DNA from: a virus
DNA length: 64,000 nt
Virus record (IMG/VR): IMGVR_UViG_3300023257_000007
Coordinates: 284,223-348,222 of that record
Direction: 5' to 3' (one strand)
The position numbers and the translations under genes were made by a program. Below the pieces are notes generated by a model. The model saw only the letters and a list, made by a program, of their open reading frames with translations. It was not told the DNA's origin and ran no database searches. Shown here one piece after another: positions 42,429-51,807 of this stretch; the stretch's first letter is position 1, and every line of letters starts with the position of its first letter.

Positions 42429-43865
42429 TTACATCTTATCAATCAATATACGCTTTCCAAATGTTAAATTACTAGGATCATCATTATGGGAAACAATCCA
42501 AATTACTCTATTGCTGAAAGTACTGTAGCGTCTTCTGTCAGGACAATCCCCAAGAGCATCTGTAAAATATATCATAAATGCTGGTTGCAGTCCCTTCTTT
42601 ACCAAGTTATCCTGAATCCAGTCAAACGGGGGAGTAAATCTTGTTCCACCGAAACCTTGAGGTCTTAATTTATCAATTTTAAATTTATTTCTTGTACTAA
42701 ATTCTTGTACACCACAAATATCATAATCACACCATATAACATGACATTTTTTAATACCTCTATTCTTAAAAATAGCATGTATTTCAGATGCAAACTTATC
42801 TAAATCATCTTCACTAATAGATCCAGATGTATCAATAGCAATAACAACGTTATTGTAATCTGATTTTTTCTTATTTAATCCCCATAAATAATCACCTCTA
42901 CTAATAGCACGTCTCTGTGGTAGTTTATGTTTTAATTTACTATAAATATTAGCAACAAATTTTCTTAATTCTGCTTGCCAATTTACTTTAGGTTTTGAGA
43001 TTTTTCTTAAAAATCTCTGCATATTAGCACTACCGAAACCTTGATTCTTAGATGAAGCATCTCTTACGATTTCACCCCATACTTGTTTCATTTTTTCATC
43101 ATTTCCTTTAGCGCCTTGTAATTCTTTGTTTCCTGATTGTCCAGCAGTTCCACCACCTTGTCCAGGTTTTCCTTTTCCTTTTCCTTTTCCTTGTCCGTTT
43201 CCTTCGCCTTCGCCTTCTCCTTCACATTCTCCTTCACATTCTCCATCATCATAAATATCAATACCACCACTTAATGAACCAGGGGCTTGAATATCAGAAC
43301 CAAGACCATCCATAAGTTGTTTAATAAGTTCTTTCTTTTTTTGTTTGTTTTTTTCCCATTCTGGTTCTAATTCAGCATAAATTTGTTCAGTACTCCAATC
43401 TTTATATTTTTCTTCATAAAGAACTTTCTCTGGCATTTTACCAATACCTTCTAATAATAGGTTAATAGCATAATCACCTGAAATATTCCATAATTCAGGA
43501 TCTCTGCCTAAACCTCTATCAAAATGGAATAATGCATTATGCATAATTTCATGACATAGAACAAATACACATTCTTCTTCACTTAATTCATTAGCAAAGT
43601 CACTATTATACATGATTGATAAACCATCAGTTGCCATAGTTGTAATTCTAGGGTCTGTGGCTTGTTTAATTTTAAGATTAAATAATAAATCAGCAAAGAA
43701 ACCGTAGTTTGCTACGATAACCATAATACATTTTCTTATCTTTTTCCAAGCTCTATCATCTAATTTTTTCTTCTTATCATCTGATTTTTTTTGCTTATCT
43801 TCTTCTTTATCTTCTTTTCCTTCAACAATAGAAGCAAATTTGCAATATCGTTCTAATTTTCCCAT
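42429..43865 (-). CDS. VWA-like protein with metallopeptidase-type N-domain
   Basis: This 478-residue protein has an N-terminal domain with HEIMH at 105-109 (DUF2201-type putative metallopeptidase). A Gly/Glu/Lys low-complexity linker follows (about 208-240), then a VWA-like domain with DTSGS at 345-349. This architecture normally works with a MoxR-family AAA+ ATPase, and one is present at 44292. The pair would remodel or insert a metal in a target protein. The target is unknown. Confidence 0.85.
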   Translation of the reverse strand: MGKLERYCKFASIVEGKEDKEEDKQKKSDDKKKKLDDRAWKKIRKCIMVIVANYGFFADLLFNLKIKQATDPRITTMATDGLSIMYNSDFANELSEEECVFVLCHEIMHNALFHFDRGLGRDPELWNISGDYAINLLLEGIGKMPEKVLYEEKYKDWSTEQIYAELEPEWEKNKQKKKELIKQLMDGLGSDIQAPGSLSGGIDIYDDGECEGECEGEGEGEGNGQGKGKGKGKPGQGGGTAGQSGNKELQGAKGNDEKMKQVWGEIVRDASSKNQGFGSANMQRFLRKISKPKVNWQAELRKFVANIYSKLKHKLPQRRAISRGDYLWGLNKKKSDYNNVVIAIDTSGSISEDDLDKFASEIHAIFKNRGIKKCHVIWCDYDICGVQEFSTRNKFKIDKLRPQGFGGTRFTPPFDWIQDNLVKKGLQPAFMIYFTDALGDCPDRRRYSTFSNRVIWIVSHNDDPSNLTFGKRILIDKM

Positions 43866-43890
43866 ATTTTTAGTTTTATTTTCTTAAAGA

Positions 43891-43900
43891 TATATATTAT
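43891..43900 (-). promoter_or_regulatory. Near-match phage promoter motif
   Basis: TATATATTAT is one base off the motif complement and lies 25 bp before the ATG at 43865. Confidence 0.35.
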
Positions 43901-43930
43901 TTTTTAAAATTAAAAATGTTCAAAATAATA

Positions 43931-44230
43931 TTATTTAGTTACTTTATCTACTAATTTATTTTTTTCTTCTTGATTTAAGTTAGCAAGAATTTCATCATAT
44001 TCATCACTCCACATCTTAATAATTTTCATCATCAATTCATTACCATCTTTTTCAAATGAATTTAAAGATTTTAATATTTTTTTAATTTCTTTAGTTGAAC
44101 CAACAAAATCATTATTTTGAAATATATCAATAACTTTATCTTTTATAATTTCTTCTTTTGAATAAAGACCCATATCAGAAAATGTTTTTTCCTGTTGTGT
44201 GAATTCTTCAAATAATTTTACTTTTTTCAT
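43931..44230 (-). CDS. Leader-bearing hypothetical protein
   Basis: This 99-residue helical protein starts MKKVKLFEEFTQQEKTFSDM, a leader-like start. It lies between the MoxR and VWA genes and could be an accessory factor of that pair. Confidence 0.65.
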   Translation of the reverse strand: MKKVKLFEEFTQQEKTFSDMGLYSKEEIIKDKVIDIFQNNDFVGSTKEIKKILKSLNSFEKDGNELMMKIIKMWSDEYDEILANLNQEEKNKLVDKVTK

Positions 44231-44240
44231 AATTTATATA

Positions 44241-44267
44241 AAAAAAGCCTGTTTAACAGGCTTTTTT
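44241..44267 (-). terminator. Intrinsic terminator
   Basis: The stem AAAAAAGCCTGTT with its complement and a T run lies 25 bp beyond the stop of the MoxR gene. Confidence 0.85.
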
Positions 44268-44291
44268 TTAAATATCTAATTTTTACTTCTA

Positions 44292-45806
44292 TTATGGATT
44301 TAAAATGTCAGCAAATTTGTTATACCATTTCTTAATTGAAGGTACCCAAATTTTCTTCCAAGGATCATCAGTTGTTACATAAGCATGTGTCTTTTTAACA
44401 TATTGTAGTAACGATGTTGCAACTTCCATATTCTCAATTCTTCTTGCATATGTAATTAAATTTTCAAGTTCCTTTGCAGTTAATTTCTCACCTTTTTTAG
44501 CCATACCAATAGCAGCAGTTACCGCTCTAGATCTATCGATTCTTTTTGGTGGCATAGGAGCTTCTTCTGGTTTCTTGTATACAAGAGCAATATCTTTTGG
44601 TGGAAATACTGCCAATAAATCAAGATATTCTGCAAACTGAACAGCTGCAGTATTACCAACATGAGAATTAAATAACTTTTTAATTGCTTCTTTAGATAAC
44701 TGATTTCCTGATGCTTCTTTAGCTTCTGTATATTCTAATGATGCACTTGCCCAAGAACGTGGAGATGGCCAGTTAGGAGTTTCTTTATCAGGATCTAAAT
44801 GATGAAGTATGTCTTTATTGAAATCAATATAACCAATTACGTCAGGATCCATATAATCTTGTTTAATAGCCCATGTCACCCATTCATCTTTTGTTGTAAT
44901 AAGATTATAGTGAGTAAAACGGTTAGCTAGAGCAGTACCTAAATCAGTTACTGTTGGTTCTTCTTCACGTCTATTACCAGCAGCAATAATTAACCATTTA
45001 TCAGGTAATTTATATTCACCAACTTGACCATCAAGACATAGTTGAAGTGAAGCTGATAATACATGCTCATTAGCACGGTTCAATTCATCAAAAAACATAA
45101 TACCACCTTTTCCATTTTCACCATTATCACTAGGGAAAATCTTAGGTAATCTAAATGTCGTTCTTCTTGAAGTGTCTCCTTCAACTTTTACACCAGCAGC
45201 ATCTTTAGTATCTCTACCTTTAACAACTTCAATTTCTGGAAGGCCAATAAAATCAGTAGGCTCAATTGTTGCTAAATGCCATACTAAACAATCAACTTGA
45301 AGTTCTTTGGCTGTTGCATTAATAACATCTGTTTTACCAATACCTGGAGCACCCCAAATAAATGTAGAAAACATTTTATTTGGATATTTTGTCTTCATTT
45401 TAAACTTACGAACAAGAATATTACTCATTTCTGAAGGAACATAATTACCTACTTCTGGATTAGGATGCTCTAAAGGCACCTTATCCTCGTTCATAGCTAA
45501 TTTTGCATCTTCAATTGATAATTCTTCTGTTTCTTCTTCTTCAGAAAGATTATCAATTTCTTTTTCTATTCCTGATATTTTACTTTCATCTGGTTTACTA
45601 CCATATGGAAAAATATCTACTTTACCTTCTAATGCGCCTTTCTTCTTCAAGAAGAGAGCATAATATAACCAAGCAGCTTTTTTAAATTTCTTTTCAAAGA
45701 AATCCCATACTTTGTCGACCATACCACTTATCCAATTTTCGTTAAGTTCGCTATCGTACATGTGCTTTTCGTTTAAAAAGTTCTTGTAATTTACTAATTT
45801 TTTCAT
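44292..45806 (-). CDS. MoxR-family AAA+ ATPase with leader
   Basis: This 504-residue protein starts MKKLVNYKNFLNEKH, with LNE as a possible cleavage site. An extension of about 140 residues precedes the AAA+ core. Walker A GAPGIGKT lies at 152-159 and Walker B GIMFFDELNRA has D240 and E241. Sensor-like AAGNRREEEP and a C-terminal lid follow. MoxR proteins act as chaperones with VWA partners; the gene at 42429 is the likely partner. The leader suggests that the ATPase is packaged (inference). Confidence 0.88.
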   Translation of the reverse strand: MKKLVNYKNFLNEKHMYDSELNENWISGMVDKVWDFFEKKFKKAAWLYYALFLKKKGALEGKVDIFPYGSKPDESKISGIEKEIDNLSEEEETEELSIEDAKLAMNEDKVPLEHPNPEVGNYVPSEMSNILVRKFKMKTKYPNKMFSTFIWGAPGIGKTDVINATAKELQVDCLVWHLATIEPTDFIGLPEIEVVKGRDTKDAAGVKVEGDTSRRTTFRLPKIFPSDNGENGKGGIMFFDELNRANEHVLSASLQLCLDGQVGEYKLPDKWLIIAAGNRREEEPTVTDLGTALANRFTHYNLITTKDEWVTWAIKQDYMDPDVIGYIDFNKDILHHLDPDKETPNWPSPRSWASASLEYTEAKEASGNQLSKEAIKKLFNSHVGNTAAVQFAEYLDLLAVFPPKDIALVYKKPEEAPMPPKRIDRSRAVTAAIGMAKKGEKLTAKELENLITYARRIENMEVATSLLQYVKKTHAYVTTDDPWKKIWVPSIKKWYNKFADILNP

Positions 45807-45843
45807 AATTATGATTGATTGCTTTTTTATTTTAATATAAATC

Positions 45844-45853
45844 TATATATTAA
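45844..45853 (-). promoter_or_regulatory. Phage promoter motif before MoxR gene
   Basis: The exact motif complement lies 37 bp before the ATG at 45806. Confidence 0.5.
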
Positions 45854-45989
45854 AAAATAAATCCTTTTTTCTATGTTTTAAAAATTTTATTAAAATTTAC
45901 ATTTTAATTGGTAAAAACAGTTACCCTAGATTTAAAACTTAAACTATATTTTTTATTAAAATAAAAAGAAAAATAAATTTTAATTAAAA

Positions 45990-46790
45990 ATGAATAATAC
46001 ACCGGAATACTTCGGCATAAAAGATTACAAAACTAACAGTGATGGAAGTATAAATGTTTACCAAAATGTTGATATGTCATGTATGGATTTAGTAGAAATT
46101 CCTATTAAATTCAACATAGTAGAAGGCTCATTTAATATCAGACAAAATCACTTAAATTCTCTTAAAAACTCACCAAAAGAAGTATTTGGGGATTTTGATT
46201 GCTCTCATAATATAATAAAATCTTTAAAGGATGGTCCAATTTATGTATTAGACTCATATCGAGCACATAATAATTCATTAACTGAAATAAACAGCAAATT
46301 TGAATGTGGATTTAATTTAATGTTAGATTTTAATAGATTAGAAAAATTAGATTCAATACAAGAATATATTGAGGGTAGTTTAAGTTTATCACACAATAAA
46401 TTAAAAACATTAAAAGGAAGTCCAAAAGAAATTGAAACAAGTTTTTATGTAAGTAAAAACAACTTATATAGTTTACAAGGTTGTCCACAAACAATAGGTT
46501 GTAATTTTGAATTTTCACATAATAAAGTAATAGACCTATATCATTTTCCAGAAAAAATTGGTGGTTCAATTAATATGGATTATAACGATTTATATGAATT
46601 ACCATCAGGCTATTCAATCTTAAATATGAGTTGGAAATATAATAATATAACAGAAGAAATATTAGATCCATTATATGAAATAGAATTAAAAAAAGACCCT
46701 TATTTATTAAAATCAATAAAAGATAAAGTTTCTGAAAAACTTGTTGAAAAATATAAATGGGTTATTGATGCAAATAAACTTGGTTTATAA
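45990..46790 (+). CDS. LRR-like repeat protein, C-tagged
   Basis: This 266-residue protein has about nine 22-residue repeats of the form GSFNIRQNHLNSLKNSPKEV. They belong to a divergent LRR type common in phages. It ends WVIDANKLGL, the C-terminal tag lacking the final residue. There is no leader. Probably a protein-binding scaffold. Confidence 0.7.
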   Translation: MNNTPEYFGIKDYKTNSDGSINVYQNVDMSCMDLVEIPIKFNIVEGSFNIRQNHLNSLKNSPKEVFGDFDCSHNIIKSLKDGPIYVLDSYRAHNNSLTEINSKFECGFNLMLDFNRLEKLDSIQEYIEGSLSLSHNKLKTLKGSPKEIETSFYVSKNNLYSLQGCPQTIGCNFEFSHNKVIDLYHFPEKIGGSINMDYNDLYELPSGYSILNMSWKYNNITEEILDPLYEIELKKDPYLLKSIKDKVSEKLVEKYKWVIDANKLGL

Positions 46791-46810
46791 TTACTTACAA
46801 GAGTCCCATT

Positions 46811-47218
46811 TTATCGCCTTATGTGTCTATATTCTTTTAAGATATCTTCATTAATAAAATCAATATTTTTTTTATATATATTTATTAAATCTTTTATATA
46901 TCCTCGTTCTACATAATTTTTTTGAAATTTATAAGATTTTAAACTATTTACAATATTATTATAAACTTCGTCACTTATTTTCATATAATTTTCATAATCA
47001 GTTTCAAAATTGGTTACTCTAATTGTATTTGAAGCGATTATTATAGAATTATCGTCATTTTTTAATGTTATTAAACGGTCAATATTTAAGTGGTTTATAT
47101 TAACATCTAATTCTGAAATTTTGATATAATTATTAAGTATATCATTGATTTGTTGTTTAATTTTCTTTTTAAAAAAATTATCAATAATCAAATTTTCATA
47201 TGTTTTTAAATACTTCAT
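46811..47218 (-). CDS. Leader-bearing hypothetical protein
   Basis: This 135-residue protein starts MKYLKTYENLIIDNFF and ends EYRHIRR, so it has the leader but not the C-terminal tag. Its ATG overlaps the LRR stop at 47218 (TAATG). Confidence 0.7.
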   Translation of the reverse strand: MKYLKTYENLIIDNFFKKKIKQQINDILNNYIKISELDVNINHLNIDRLITLKNDDNSIIIASNTIRVTNFETDYENYMKISDEVYNNIVNSLKSYKFQKNYVERGYIKDLINIYKKNIDFINEDILKEYRHIRR

Positions 47219-47877
47219 TACATCAATCCCATTTTATTTGCATTATAAAGGTCAGGATTTTCTTTCCAAAACCATTCCCAATAACCATCTAAATTATAAT
47301 AAGGTAATTGGTTATCATGACAATATAATTCTCTTAATCCTTTAGGTATTTCAGGTAATTTAGTTAATTGGTTATTATCACAATATAATTCTTTTAATTC
47401 TTCAGGCAATTCAGGTAATTCAGTTAATTGGTTATCACCGCAATATAATTGTATTAATTCTTTAGGTAATTCAGGTAATTCAGTTAGTTGGTTATTAGAA
47501 CAATATAATGTTTTTAATTCTTTAGATAATTCAGGTAATTCAGTTAATTGGTTATTAGCACAATATAGTCCTTTTAATCCTTTAGGTAATTCAGGTAATT
47601 CTGTTAATTTGTTATTAGCACAATCAAATTCTTCTAATTCTTTAGGTAATTCGGTTAATTCAGTTAGTTGGTTATAATGACAATATAATATTTTTAATCC
47701 TTTAGGTAATTCAGGTAATTTAGTTAATTTGTTATCATCACAATATAAATAAATTAACCCTTTTGGCAATTCAGGTAATTTAGTTAAACCTAAACCATTT
47801 AAATTTAATGTTTTACCATCAACACTTAAATGGTCTTTAATTAATTTATTTTCTGAATATGTTTTCAAATACTTCAT
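47218..47877 (-). CDS. Double-tagged leucine-rich repeat protein
   Basis: This 219-residue protein starts MKYLKTYSENKLIKDHL. About eight LRR units follow (LPELPKELKxLYCxNNQLTE). A C-terminal block with GYWEWFWKENPDLY ends NANKMGLM. It combines leader, LRR and C-tag, which makes it a strong candidate for an injected host-protein binder. The remnant at 6676 has the same C-terminus. Confidence 0.85.
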   Translation of the reverse strand: MKYLKTYSENKLIKDHLSVDGKTLNLNGLGLTKLPELPKGLIYLYCDDNKLTKLPELPKGLKILYCHYNQLTELTELPKELEEFDCANNKLTELPELPKGLKGLYCANNQLTELPELSKELKTLYCSNNQLTELPELPKELIQLYCGDNQLTELPELPEELKELYCDNNQLTKLPEIPKGLRELYCHDNQLPYYNLDGYWEWFWKENPDLYNANKMGLM

Positions 47878-48359
47878 TATAACAATTCTTTTAAGATACT
47901 AAATTGACCATCTTCGATTAATTTCTCAGCATTTTTCTTCTTAAAGAACTTCACATCATAAATCTCTTTAGATCTATAATAATTTTTCTTTATTTGATTC
48001 TTATTCTTTCTTAAATAAGGTATTAATTCTTCCTTGCTCATTATAATTACAAAATATTTGAGTTTCTTAATAGTACCAGATTTTCTATAATAAATTATAG
48101 ATTTATTTTTCATTCTAGATTGAGCAAAATCTTTACTTAATTTAATACCTGTTTCTTCTTCCAATTCTTTGAGAGCAGTATCAAAATTTTTTTGTTTTTT
48201 CTCAACGTGTCCTTTAGGTATAGACCATTTATCATCATATTTCTTAAATTTCCTAGGTTGTACTAATAATATTTTATTATTGACAATTATTACAATTCCG
48301 GCTAAATCATCAACTTTAGATTCTAATAGAAAGTCTTCGTAAGATATTATATTGTTCAT
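47877..48359 (-). CDS. NUDIX hydrolase with leader
   Basis: The 160 residues start MNNIISYEDFLLESKVDDL, then a NUDIX fold. The box GHVEKKQKNFDTALKELEEE is followed by TGI, keeping the metal-binding glutamates, with Gln and Lys at two less critical positions. It would hydrolyse nucleoside-diphosphate-linked compounds. LLE in the start fits a cleavage site. Confidence 0.85.
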   Translation of the reverse strand: MNNIISYEDFLLESKVDDLAGIVIIVNNKILLVQPRKFKKYDDKWSIPKGHVEKKQKNFDTALKELEEETGIKLSKDFAQSRMKNKSIIYYRKSGTIKKLKYFVIIMSKEELIPYLRKNKNQIKKNYYRSKEIYDVKFFKKKNAEKLIEDGQFSILKELL

Positions 48360-48376
48360 GAATTTATATATTTATT

Positions 48377-48386
48377 TTAATATATA
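48377..48386 (+). promoter_or_regulatory. Phage promoter motif, 5 bp from start codon
   Basis: TTAATATATA is followed by CATTT and the GTG at 48392; the divergent NUDIX gene starts 18 bp away on the other side. Confidence 0.5.
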
Positions 48387-48391
48387 CATTT

Positions 48392-49111
48392 GTGGAAAGG
48401 TTAAAATCATATAAATTATTTACTGAATCAACAACTGTAATTGGAAATTATATAAGACCAGATAAATTATCAGAAGAAGGTGAAAAATTAAATCACTATT
48501 TGCAAAATAAAGTTAAAGAAATTAAGGGCATATATCCTATTAAAAACTTTAGAGAAACTTGGTCAAATGGAGTTATAGACAAGTATATTTTCACAATACA
48601 TACATTTGACAAATTTAAAATCAAAGATATTACTGATAAATTCAAATATCTTAATATTGAACCAGAAATAGACCAAAATACTTATGATAAGTATGTAACA
48701 TACACTTTTAATAAAGGTGAATTGGATTGGATTTTTGATGCTAATAAAATGGGATTACTTGAAAATAATAGTGAAAATAATAGTGAAAATATTGAAGATA
48801 TATTAGAAAATTGGTTATTAAGTATGTTTCCATTTATGGATGAACGTGATGTTTACATAAATGAATTATATTATGGTGGATATTCAGTAGAAATATGGAT
48901 GGCAGGTTTTGATCCTGATGAAGATATCAAATTGTTAGAAGATTGGTTTGAAGAAACATTAGACGAATTAGAAAAATTAAAAATTGGTGATAGTTTGCGA
49001 TCTGTTATTGATATTGAAGATGGTCAATTTACAATCAATTTTGAATTTGATGAAGATAACAAAGATATATGGAATTGGGCCGTTGAAGGCGATAAAATGA
49101 ATTTATTTTAA
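48392..49111 (+). CDS. Fused double-module protein with internal C-tag
   Basis: The protein has 239 residues from a GTG start. It begins MERLKSYKLFTESTTVIGNY, and WIFDANKMGLL occurs at about residues 114-124, an internal copy of the C-terminal tag. A short NNSEN repeat and a second acidic module ending EGDKMNLF follow. It looks like two tagged genes joined by loss of the first stop codon. Confidence 0.7.
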   Translation: MERLKSYKLFTESTTVIGNYIRPDKLSEEGEKLNHYLQNKVKEIKGIYPIKNFRETWSNGVIDKYIFTIHTFDKFKIKDITDKFKYLNIEPEIDQNTYDKYVTYTFNKGELDWIFDANKMGLLENNSENNSENIEDILENWLLSMFPFMDERDVYINELYYGGYSVEIWMAGFDPDEDIKLLEDWFEETLDELEKLKIGDSLRSVIDIEDGQFTINFEFDEDNKDIWNWAVEGDKMNLF

Positions 49112-49903
49112 ATGAAACATTTAAGAAGAATAAACGAAAGTAAATATAGTATAACAAATAAAGGTGTGACTGAAATACTTAATAGAGCATCTTATGAATT
49201 TGGTAAAAACGAATTTGATGAAGAATATTATACATCATTATTAAAATCAATCATCAACAATGCAGACCAATCTCAATTAGATTTTATAATAGAAGAAATT
49301 TTAAAAAATGAAGATTTAGTTATTGCATATATTTACAATCTAATTGATATATTTATTAAAGATAAATCAGAAAAATCATTTAAAAAATTAACAGAGACAT
49401 TAAAATCTACACCTAAAAAAGAATGGCAACATATTGTTGATTATCTTATTAATATTGATTTTAATAACGAAGTTAAAAAAATATGTGAATTTTTATTTAA
49501 CAATGGTTTTGATATTAATACCCCTTATATGACAAATGGTCAAAACCTTATATTTTGTGCTTTTTACATGCCAAAAGAAACATTAGAATATTTAATTAGT
49601 AAAGGTTTAAACATTCACCATACTGATAATAAAGGTGATAATGTTTTATGTTATCAAGAATTAGATCACCACACATTAGATTTATTAATTAACAATGGAA
49701 TTAAAATACCAGACAAATTTTTAGATAATAGTTTTTATGTAGTTGCTGATGATAAAGGAACTAAATTATGGGCTAGTACTATATTATTAATGTTGAAAAA
49801 AAATCCAGAAATCTATATTAAGATTAAAGACAAATTAAAAGATTCAATACTTAAAAAAATACCTAACTATATTAAAAATGCATCAAATTTAGGAATTTTA
49901 TAA
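49112..49903 (+). CDS. Ankyrin-like protein, C-tagged
   Basis: This 263-residue protein begins MKHLRRINESKYSITNK. Ankyrin-like units occur in the middle (ICEFLFNNGFDINTPYMTNG, TLEYLISKGLNIHHTDNKGD, LDLLINNGIKIP). It ends NASNLGIL. It begins directly after the previous stop. Ankyrins mediate protein binding. Confidence 0.7.
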   Translation: MKHLRRINESKYSITNKGVTEILNRASYEFGKNEFDEEYYTSLLKSIINNADQSQLDFIIEEILKNEDLVIAYIYNLIDIFIKDKSEKSFKKLTETLKSTPKKEWQHIVDYLINIDFNNEVKKICEFLFNNGFDINTPYMTNGQNLIFCAFYMPKETLEYLISKGLNIHHTDNKGDNVLCYQELDHHTLDLLINNGIKIPDKFLDNSFYVVADDKGTKLWASTILLMLKKNPEIYIKIKDKLKDSILKKIPNYIKNASNLGIL

Positions 49904-49933
49904 TCCTTATTTTTTATTTTTCATATAATCTTT

Positions 49934-50185
49934 ATGAAAATATTACAACGTAAATTTGTAACGAGATTAATAGGAGTTCCTAATTGGAAATATTATGGTT
50001 ATGAATATTGGGATGTTGTTCCTGATATTCATAAACAAACTTTAGAAATTGAACATAATACAAGAAGTGGTAAATTCAGAATTTATATTGACAGAGATGA
50101 AATTGAAGTAATAAAATACGAAGAAGAATTAGAAGCTATCATAAAAGCTTATAGAAAATATTTAAATGATGATAAAATTAGATAA
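49934..50185 (+). CDS. Hypothetical protein
   Basis: This 83-residue protein, MKILQRKFVTRLIGVPNWKY onward, has a beta-rich middle and a helical end. It overlaps the next gene by 20 bp. Confidence 0.6.
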   Translation: MKILQRKFVTRLIGVPNWKYYGYEYWDVVPDIHKQTLEIEHNTRSGKFRIYIDRDEIEVIKYEEELEAIIKAYRKYLNDDKIR

Positions 50186-50597
50186 AGATTATGTGATAAT
50201 TTGGGGTGCAAGAACTCATAATGGTTATGTGTATCGTAAAGAAGAATTTCCAGTTGATATTGAGAAAGAATTTTATGTCATGTCTGAATATTCTAATGAT
50301 TTTAAATTAAAAAATATATGTGCAATGACAAATGTATGTATTGATAATATTGGTTTTTATGTAGAAAATTTCAGATTTATAGATACACAAATAGGCAAAA
50401 TATGTAAAAAACTTGGTGGTTTAGGTATAAAACAATATATTCATACACAATCTATGGGTTCACATTATAGTGATACAACAACGGTTCACAAATTAATTGG
50501 TTTTTATATATCACCGGTTTCAATGTATGATAATTTACCAGCTAAAATAATAAAGAAACAAAGAAAATTAAAATTAAATAGAATTAAAAATGCATAA
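50166..50597 (+). CDS. Hypothetical protein with basic RKLKL tail
   Basis: This 143-residue protein ends IIKKQRKLKLNRIKNA, the basic tail also found at 2847 and 15352. ATG 50169 is an alternative start. It overlaps the next gene by 8 bp. Confidence 0.65.
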   Translation: MMIKLDKDYVIIWGARTHNGYVYRKEEFPVDIEKEFYVMSEYSNDFKLKNICAMTNVCIDNIGFYVENFRFIDTQIGKICKKLGGLGIKQYIHTQSMGSHYSDTTTVHKLIGFYISPVSMYDNLPAKIIKKQRKLKLNRIKNA

Positions 50598-50832
50598 AAT
50601 TGGAAATTTTTTTAGAATTATATTAAATATTAAAGTAGAATATCACTTTGAGTTTTTTATTTATTTAGATGAACAAACAGGAGAAATCGTAGAAGATGAA
50701 ATAACTGGACATATTAAATGGATGGATAAATTCTCAATAAGATCAACTACTAGAAACAAAGCTCAAAAATTAGCTTGGTGTAAAGTAAATGCAAAGTTTC
50801 CTGATTTAGTAAATAAATTGTGGATGTTTTAA
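50590..50832 (+). CDS. Hypothetical protein
   Basis: The 80-residue protein begins MHKIGNFFRIILNIKVEYHF and ends VNKLWMF. It is convergent with the gene at 50829 and overlaps it by 4 bp. Confidence 0.55.
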   Translation: MHKIGNFFRIILNIKVEYHFEFFIYLDEQTGEIVEDEITGHIKWMDKFSIRSTTRNKAQKLAWCKVNAKFPDLVNKLWMF

Positions 50833-51194
50833 ATCAATCCCATGTTACTTCCTTGAAAAAACCAATGTGGATCTGACATTATTTTATCTAAATCTAATTG
50901 TATCATATAATGATGCAAATCTTCTTCTTCATATAATTTAATACAAGTAAATTCATCAAGAATTTCTAATAGTTTATTAAGATCAACATCACAATCTACA
51001 CGTACTATACCACTTACAGTAGAATATATATTGGGTATTTCATCTTTATCATATATTTCAACACCAATTTTTGTAAATTCTTGTCTTAGATATAAGACAA
51101 ATTGAGATATTCTTTCAACATATTCTTCGTTTCCTGTATCATTTGCTACAGCAGTCCATTTTTGTAGATTTTCATATATTTTCAAATATTTCAT
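50829..51194 (-). CDS. Double-tagged phage protein
   Basis: This 121-residue protein begins MKYLKIYENLQKWT and ends WFFQGSNMGLI. The body has paired beta-strands typical of small regulatory folds. Its ATG overlaps the upstream stop. Confidence 0.75.
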   Translation of the reverse strand: MKYLKIYENLQKWTAVANDTGNEEYVERISQFVLYLRQEFTKIGVEIYDKDEIPNIYSTVSGIVRVDCDVDLNKLLEILDEFTCIKLYEEEDLHHYMIQLDLDKIMSDPHWFFQGSNMGLI

Positions 51195-51388
51195 TTTGAA
51201 CCTTCTAATTCTTTAAGACTTATTAAAAAAATATCATCTTTTAATAAATAATCAATATCTTCTACACTATAATATTCATCTTCAATATAAATAGTCATCC
51301 CCTGAGCAGGTACAAAATTTAAACTTACAGATATATCATTTATATCATCATCTATATAAGTTTTTAAATCAAAAATAATTGCAAACAT
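51191..51388 (-). CDS. Small hypothetical protein
   Basis: The 65-residue acidic protein begins MFAIIFDLKTYIDDDINDIS and ends ISLKELEGSK. It is coupled to the next gene by an ATGA overlap and divergent from the gene at 51445. Confidence 0.55.
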   Translation of the reverse strand: MFAIIFDLKTYIDDDINDISVSLNFVPAQGMTIYIEDEYYSVEDIDYLLKDDIFLISLKELEGSK

Positions 51389-51420
51389 AATTTTAAGTTT
51401 ATTTATATTATATATTTATT

Positions 51421-51430
51421 TTAATATATA
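51421..51430 (+). promoter_or_regulatory. Phage promoter motif
   Basis: An exact motif copy lies 14 bp before the TTG at 51445 and leads the five-gene tagged array to 53317. Confidence 0.5.
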
Positions 51431-51444
51431 GCTTTATAATATAT

Positions 51445-51807
51445 TTGAAATCATATAAAACCTTTGAATGGAGAGAATCTGAAGTGGTTTGTTTACCAAT
51501 TGAAGTATTTAGTGAATATTCAAATTCTATGGGCCAATCACAAAAAATAAATATTGATGTTCAAGAATATTTAAAATCAAAAGGATTAAAAACACTTTCA
51601 GGTAATGACATGGTAGTCAGTTCTTTTACAAATTTTATTGTTATTATATTTGAATCTAAAAGAACATATTATACTTTTTATGATACTATTGAAGGTATTA
51701 AAGGAGTTTACAACAATCCAGAAATATTAGATACAGTAACATCTAATGAATTATTAAATGGCGATTTAGATTATATGTTTGATGCAAATAAATTAGGATT
51801 ATTATGA
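51445..51807 (+). CDS. Double-tagged phage protein
   Basis: This 120-residue protein has a TTG start, MKSYKTFEWRESE at the N-terminus and YMFDANKLGLL at the end. It overlaps the next gene by ATGA. First gene of the array. Confidence 0.75.
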   Translation: MKSYKTFEWRESEVVCLPIEVFSEYSNSMGQSQKINIDVQEYLKSKGLKTLSGNDMVVSSFTNFIVIIFESKRTYYTFYDTIEGIKGVYNNPEILDTVTSNELLNGDLDYMFDANKLGLL

